Source: Anaerolineae bacterium (lineage in GTDB: Bacteria; Chloroflexota; Anaerolineae; Aggregatilineales; Phototrophicaceae). Taken from it: a DNA stretch of 50,694 bases. The DNA lies in the NCBI GenBank assembly GCA_022823945.1, contig JAJEBK010000027.1:1-50694 (forward strand). Reading direction: 5' to 3'. The notes beneath the pieces were generated by a model. That model made no database searches. It saw only the letters and a program-made list of their open reading frames with translations, and was not told where the DNA came from. The translations under genes were made by a program, and so were the position numbers. Positions 47,024 through 50,694 of the stretch are shown here, in pieces (position 1 is the stretch's first letter; each line of letters starts with the position of its first letter).

Positions 47024-49786
47024 ATGCGCTATGCCGAGGTCGCCCTCAATCTGCCGCTGCGCCAAAGTTATACCTATCACATCCCTCCCCCGCTGGATGA
47101 ACAGCTTGCGCCGGGTTGCCTGGTGCGCGTGCAGTTCGGCACGACTATGGAAGCAGCTATCGTGCTGGATATCCACGACAGGACCGAGCTGAGGACGACC
47201 AAGCCAATCATCGAGCGACTGGACAATGCGCCGCTGCTGCCACCCGAGCACCTGCAATTGGCGAAGTGGCTGGCGGAAAGCTGCCTCGCGCCCATCGGTC
47301 CCTGCTGCTGGCTGATGCTGCCGCCAGGACTGACCGGAAAATCCGACAAATGCTATACCTTCCAAAGCGATCGGCTGCCTGCCGAGCGTCCCCGTCAATT
47401 GAGACTGGATGGCTTCAAGCAACAATCTGACCAGCCTCTGGCGCGTCAATTGCTGGACCGCCTGCGCGAGCGAGGTCCCCTGCGTCTGCGCCAACTCAAA
47501 GTCGCTTTTCCCAAGCAGCCAGTCCAGGCTGAACTCGAGCGACTGTGCCGCGCTGGCATGCTGTCGTCCGAGTCGGTGCTTGCGCCGCCGAGCGCGCGCA
47601 TGAAGACGACCAAGCGCCTCTACCCGACCTATCAGCCCAAAGACATCCCGCAACTGGCAAAAAAGCTGGGCAAATCCAGCCAGAAGATCCGCCTGCTGGA
47701 AGCGATCGCCGCTCGCGACGATCATGCCATCGGCGTGCAAGATGCGCTGGACCTGGTCGGCGCAAAGACGCGCGCCCCCCTGAAGCAACTGATTGACGAA
47801 GCGCTGGTCTTCATTGAAGAAACAGAAAGTGGCGAACAAGACCTCATCATCCTGGATGCAACGACAGAACGGGTAGAAAAGCAGCTGTCACTCTGGCGCG
47901 GCGATGCCTGGATACGGCACATCCTGCAAACGATCGCCGAGCTGCCCAGCCCGCCCACGCCCAAAGAAGCTCGCGAAGCCACCGGCGCAACACAATCGCG
48001 CCTCAACCAGCTGGTCAAAGCGGGTATGCTGAAATTGCGAGAAGAGCGCGTCTGGCGCGATTCCCTGCGCGATTATGACTTTGTGCCCGACAGCCCACCG
48101 CTTCTCACGCCCGACCAGCAGGCAGTTTGGGAGCATATCCGCCCATCGTTGCTGGACAAACAAGCGGCTCGCTACTTGCTGCATGGCGTAACCGGCAGCG
48201 GCAAAACCGAAATTTACCTGCGCGCTATCGACCAGACCCTGCAGGCTGGCAGGCGCGCCATCCTGCTGGTGCCAGAGATCGCGCTGACGCCGCAGACCGT
48301 CCGTCGCGTGTCGGAACGATTCCCGGGCCGAGTGGCGCTTTTGCATGGCAGCCTGCCCCGGGGCGAGCGCTATGACAGCTGGCAACGGGCGCGGACGGGT
48401 GCTGTCGATGTGGTGGTCGGCACACGCTCGGCGCTTTTCACACCTTTGCCCGACCTCGGTTTGATCGTGCTGGACGAAGAGCACGATGCCAGTTACAAGC
48501 AGCCGGCCTGGATGTCCGACCCGCATTATCACGCTCACGAAGCCGCCGAAAACCTGGCTGAGCGCTGCCGTGCCACGCTGATCTTGGGCAGCGCCACACC
48601 CGATCTGAGCAGTTGGCATCGCTCGCAACGTGGGCATTATCAGTTGCTGCGCTTGCCCAAGCGCATCGTCGGACATCGCCAGCGCATCCTCGGGCAAGCC
48701 AGTCGCATCAGCGCAGAATCCCGTTATCAGCCGCTGCATGGCGACGCCCTGACCACCGACCTGCCGCCGGTCACTGTGGTTGATATGCGCTCGGAGTTGC
48801 GCGCGGGCAATACCAGCATGTTCAGCCACCAACTGCAGCAGGCGCTGGAGCAGACACTGGCTCGCAGCGAACAAGCCATGCTGTTGTTGAACCGGCGCGG
48901 ACAAGCTACCTATGTCTTCTGCCGTGATTGCGGCTATACGTTGAAATGCCCACGTTGCGATCTTCCGCTGGTTTATCACCGCGTCGATGACACACTGCGC
49001 TGTCATCAGTGTGGCGCCAGCCAGCGACAGCCAGAATGCTGCCCAGAATGCGCATCGAGTCGCATCCGATACTTCGGCGCAGGCACGCAGCAGGTGGAGG
49101 AGACGTTGCAGCAGCGATTCCCTGCCGCCCGCACCCTGCGCTGGGATGTCGACACAGCGCGCTCGCCGCGCATGCACTTCGATATCCTGGGCAAGTTTGT
49201 ATCGCGCGAAGCCGATGTGCTGGTCGGCACGCAGATGATCGCCAAAGGCTTGGATCTGCCGTTAGTTACGCTTGTCGGCGTTATCAGCGCCGATCTGGGC
49301 TTGTCTCTGCCCGATCACCGCGCGGGAGAACGGGTCTTCCAGCTGTTGACGCAGGTGGCTGGCCGAGCCGGACGCGGCGTGCTGGGCGGGCGGGTCATCC
49401 TGCAGACTTATCAGCCAGAGCATTATGTCATTCAAGCAGCGGCGAAACACGATTATGCCGCTTTTGTCCAGCGCGAAAGCCAATACCGACAGCAACTGGG
49501 TTATCCCCCATATCGGCGGCTGGCGCGCATCGTCTTCCGCGACAGCGATCCAAACCGCGCCCAGGCAACCGCCCGTTATGCCGCCGAGCAACTGCAAAAT
49601 ATCATTCAAGACAATCGGCTGACGGGCACGCGTTTGATCGGACCAGCGCCCTGTTTTTACACGCGCATCGACCGCCACTACCGTTGGCATGTGCTGCTGC
49701 GTGGGCCAGATCCGCGCGCGGCGCTGCGCAAGCTCAAACCGGCGCCCGGCTGGCAAATTGATATCGATCCGCTTGATGTGCTCTAG
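47024..49786 (+). CDS. priA: Primosomal replication restart helicase PriA
   Basis: The 920-residue cytosolic protein restarts stalled replication forks by recognising fork DNA and loading the replicative helicase. It has the N-terminal DNA-binding domain (MRYAEVALNLPLRQSYTYHIPP, PGCLVRVQFG), a superfamily 2 helicase core with Walker A GVTGSGKTE, Walker B-like IVLDEEHDASYKQ, LILGSATPDLSSW and LLLNRRGQA, a zinc-binding cluster (CRDCGYTLKCPRCDLPL, CHQCGASQRQPECCPEC), VGTQMIAKGLDLPLVTLVGV, and a C-terminal domain ending in a RYxWHVLL-like segment. It is longer than the usual 730-850 residues because of a roughly 150-residue helical region (about 170-390) before the helicase core. The ATG at 47024 is used. 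Confidence 0.92.
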   Translation: MRYAEVALNLPLRQSYTYHIPPPLDEQLAPGCLVRVQFGTTMEAAIVLDIHDRTELRTTKPIIERLDNAPLLPPEHLQLAKWLAESCLAPIGPCCWLMLPPGLTGKSDKCYTFQSDRLPAERPRQLRLDGFKQQSDQPLARQLLDRLRERGPLRLRQLKVAFPKQPVQAELERLCRAGMLSSESVLAPPSARMKTTKRLYPTYQPKDIPQLAKKLGKSSQKIRLLEAIAARDDHAIGVQDALDLVGAKTRAPLKQLIDEALVFIEETESGEQDLIILDATTERVEKQLSLWRGDAWIRHILQTIAELPSPPTPKEAREATGATQSRLNQLVKAGMLKLREERVWRDSLRDYDFVPDSPPLLTPDQQAVWEHIRPSLLDKQAARYLLHGVTGSGKTEIYLRAIDQTLQAGRRAILLVPEIALTPQTVRRVSERFPGRVALLHGSLPRGERYDSWQRARTGAVDVVVGTRSALFTPLPDLGLIVLDEEHDASYKQPAWMSDPHYHAHEAAENLAERCRATLILGSATPDLSSWHRSQRGHYQLLRLPKRIVGHRQRILGQASRISAESRYQPLHGDALTTDLPPVTVVDMRSELRAGNTSMFSHQLQQALEQTLARSEQAMLLLNRRGQATYVFCRDCGYTLKCPRCDLPLVYHRVDDTLRCHQCGASQRQPECCPECASSRIRYFGAGTQQVEETLQQRFPAARTLRWDVDTARSPRMHFDILGKFVSREADVLVGTQMIAKGLDLPLVTLVGVISADLGLSLPDHRAGERVFQLLTQVAGRAGRGVLGGRVILQTYQPEHYVIQAAAKHDYAAFVQRESQYRQQLGYPPYRRLARIVFRDSDPNRAQATARYAAEQLQNIIQDNRLTGTRLIGPAPCFYTRIDRHYRWHVLLRGPDPRAALRKLKPAPGWQIDIDPLDVL

Positions 49787-49795
49787 GACATCTGG

Positions 49796-49823
49796 TTGAC
49801 AGCCAACAGGCTATCGTTACAAT
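49796..49823 (+). promoter_or_regulatory. Sigma-70-type promoter before the small membrane-protein genes
   Basis: TTGACA at 49796-49801 and TACAAT at 49818-49823 are separated by 16 bases, just after the priA stop at 49786. Transcription would start near 49830 and read both small genes. Confidence 0.65.
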
Positions 49824-49854
49824 TGCTGGATATGGTGTGGCTGAGGGATGGACT

Positions 49855-50127
49855 ATGTGGCTCTTGCAGATCTGCATCGCGTCATTTTGGTGGTATCTGG
49901 GCATGCATCTGCTCTTCCGCGAGGCGCTGGTGTGGGCAACGGTTGATCATATTGCCTGGTTCCGTTTGACCTTTCGCGGTCCTTCGACCCGCAAATGGGA
50001 ACGTTTCTGCCGTGACACAGGATTGCTTTGCGTGGCGACAGGCTGCCTGCTCTTCCTCAATCTTCCTTTCGGCATGGGCGCTTTCGGCCTCATCATGGCT
50101 TTGCCGATCTTGCTGTATTTGCTCTGA
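49855..50127 (+). CDS. Small membrane protein, unrecognised
   Basis: This 90-residue protein starts with MWLLQICIASFWWYLGMHLLFREAL and has three hydrophobic stretches (about 2-18, 50-66 and 68-88) around a basic loop (RLTFRGPSTRKWERF). I do not recognise a family. The ATG at 49855 is chosen because GAGGGA lies seven bases upstream; a GTG at 49837 is in frame. It follows the promoter at 49796 and precedes another small membrane-protein gene by 12 bases, so they may form an operon. Confidence 0.6.
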   Translation: MWLLQICIASFWWYLGMHLLFREALVWATVDHIAWFRLTFRGPSTRKWERFCRDTGLLCVATGCLLFLNLPFGMGAFGLIMALPILLYLL

Positions 50128-50139
50128 GGGCTGGCTGCC

Positions 50140-50352
50140 GTGCGCAAATTCCTGAGTCTGCTGCTGGGCATTTGCCTCGGCGCTGCGTTTGGCGGGCTGT
50201 TGGTGGCTTTCTTTTCGCCTGTTACCGCCGACGAACTGCGCGAAGGCTGGGCTGCTCGCCGTCAACGAGCGCTCGAGGCCGGGCGCAAAGCCAGCGCCAA
50301 ACGTCGCGCCGAGCTGGAAAAAGAACTGCAAGACCTGCGAAGCCGTGGATAA
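50140..50352 (+). CDS. Small single-span membrane protein, YtxH-like
   Basis: The 70-residue protein has one N-terminal transmembrane helix with a GxxxG-like pattern (FLSLLLGICLGAAFGGLLVAFFSP), then ELREGWAARRQRALEAGRKASAKRRAELEKELQDL, a highly charged and probably coiled-coil cytoplasmic tail. This architecture resembles YtxH-type proteins, but identity is only suggestive. The start is a GTG at 50140 with GAGGG upstream. Confidence 0.55.
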   Translation: MRKFLSLLLGICLGAAFGGLLVAFFSPVTADELREGWAARRQRALEAGRKASAKRRAELEKELQDLRSRG

Positions 50353-50451
50353 AAGCAGCGCTTGCGCAGACAGTCAGTCGCCTGAGTTTCGCGCTTGACA
50401 GGACAGCATGTCGTCCGGGAGTGGCGATTTTGCTGGATGCGAGATGCTTTG

Positions 50452-50561
50452 CCCTCACCCCAAACCCCTTCCCTAATATGAGGGAGGGGCTTCAAAACCA
50501 GCTGACATCGCTGAAAACTCCCCTGCCCTCGTCCTGGGGGGAGGGGCCGGGGGATGGGGTG
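50452..50561. repeat. RepA palindromic repeat, copy 11
   Basis: The element runs from CCCTCACCCCAAACCCC, through a CCCTTCCC and GGGAGGGG hairpin, to CCTGGGGGGAGGGGCCGG and GGGATGGGGT. The neighbouring IS begins only four bases beyond its right end. Confidence 0.8.
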
Positions 50562-50564
50562 TAG

Positions 50565-50585
50565 TGGTCCCGAAAAACTGGACAC
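50565..50585. repeat. IS3-family left terminal inverted repeat (IRL)
   Basis: TGGTCC, nine bases and GGACAC mirror the right terminus at 114-134, supporting a common IS with TG...CA ends. Confidence 0.75.
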
Positions 50586-50630
50586 CTAGTAAAGAGAGTA
50601 TACTGGATGCACAGGGACGGAGACAGCCCT

Positions 50631-50694
50631 ATGGGAAGGCATCGCAAGTACACACCGGAGACGAAAGTCAGGATCGTGCTGGAAATCATTCGTG
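50631..50694 (+). CDS. IS3-family transposase OrfA, N-terminal fragment
   Basis: The first 21 codons read MGRHRKYTPETKVRIVLEIIR, the start of the helix-turn-helix DNA-binding protein (transposase_8 type) that normally precedes OrfB in IS3 elements. An in-frame ATG at 50607 would extend the N-terminus by eight residues. OrfA and OrfB are usually fused by a -1 frameshift, but that region is outside the window. Confidence 0.8.
   Translation, partial: MGRHRKYTPETKVRIVLEIIR

Larger units (their letters stand above)
50565..50694 (+). mobile_element. IS3-family insertion sequence, left end (truncated by window edge)
   Basis: The segment begins with a left terminal inverted repeat and contains the first codons of orfA. 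Its terminus matches the IS end at 114-134 in the outer hexamers and spacing. The element continues beyond the window. Confidence 0.85.

Noticed and set aside
1..50694. Plasmid or prophage origin for the window
   Set aside because: gnd, ychF, priA, DAHP synthase and aldolase genes are chromosomal housekeeping genes, and no phage structural, replication or partition genes were seen.

Overview
The window looks like chromosomal DNA of a heterotrophic, GC-rich (about 60 percent by eye) bacterium, most plausibly a Chloroflexota (Anaerolineae or Caldilineae type). This is inferred from several carbohydrate ABC transporters of the CUT1 class with LacI regulation, long secreted beta-helix proteins of the CSLxDAI type, phytanoyl-CoA dioxygenase-like enzymes, and abundant C-rich/G-rich palindromic intergenic repeats. 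Housekeeping genes (gnd, DAHP synthase/chorismate mutase, ychF, class I aldolase, priA) argue against a plasmid or phage. No rRNA, tRNA or CRISPR array was seen.

Both ends lie in an IS3-family element: the 3' end of orfB plus its right inverted repeat occupies 1-134, and the left inverted repeat plus the start of orfA occupies 50565-50694. Both copies point rightward and their termini match, so the segment is bracketed by two copies of one IS, which may also be why the contig stops there.

Left part (152-13200): an LplB/YtcP-type permease pair cut off from its binding protein by the IS; a GH42 beta-galactosidase; an enolase-superfamily sugar-acid dehydratase; then a strong promoter with an 18-bp CG-centred operator driving a Tat-exported binding protein, two permeases, a divergent GroEL paralogue and a phytanoyl-CoA dioxygenase-like protein. 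A LacI-family repressor converges on this operon. Centre-left (13200-23300): gnd, a fatty acid desaturase, and a sugar-oxidation region with an L-fuconolactonase-like amidohydrolase, two zinc alcohol dehydrogenases, a GH29 alpha-L-fucosidase, a Gfo/Idh/MocA dehydrogenase, an SDR and a TIM-barrel isomerase. With the 4399 dehydratase these could form a non-phosphorylative L-fucose route.

Centre (23400-36800): a three-unit secreted beta-helix protein, a third CUT1 transporter (permeases first, binding protein last), an FG-GAP/ASPIC protein, a membrane-anchored sulfite-oxidase-like molybdoenzyme with an internal twin-arginine motif, a PLP decarboxylase and a DUF4037 protein. Right part (36800-50560): DAHP synthase, a GT39-like membrane glycosyltransferase with a repeat inserted in frame, YchF, another PhyH protein, class I aldolase, a single-chain methyltransferase-nuclease, an arylamine N-acetyltransferase, a secreted His-rich protein, PriA and two small membrane proteins.

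A palindromic repeat family (here RepA, CCCCCATCCCC...GGGGATGGGGG architecture) recurs at a dozen or so sites, mostly between genes. It also enters coding sequence at least once and appears to supply the end or start of two other proteins. A second hairpin family (RepB, GTAGGGGCGAG...CTCGCCC) and one array of 9-bp repeats are also present. No CUT1 ATPase gene is present, so the three transporters presumably share one encoded elsewhere.
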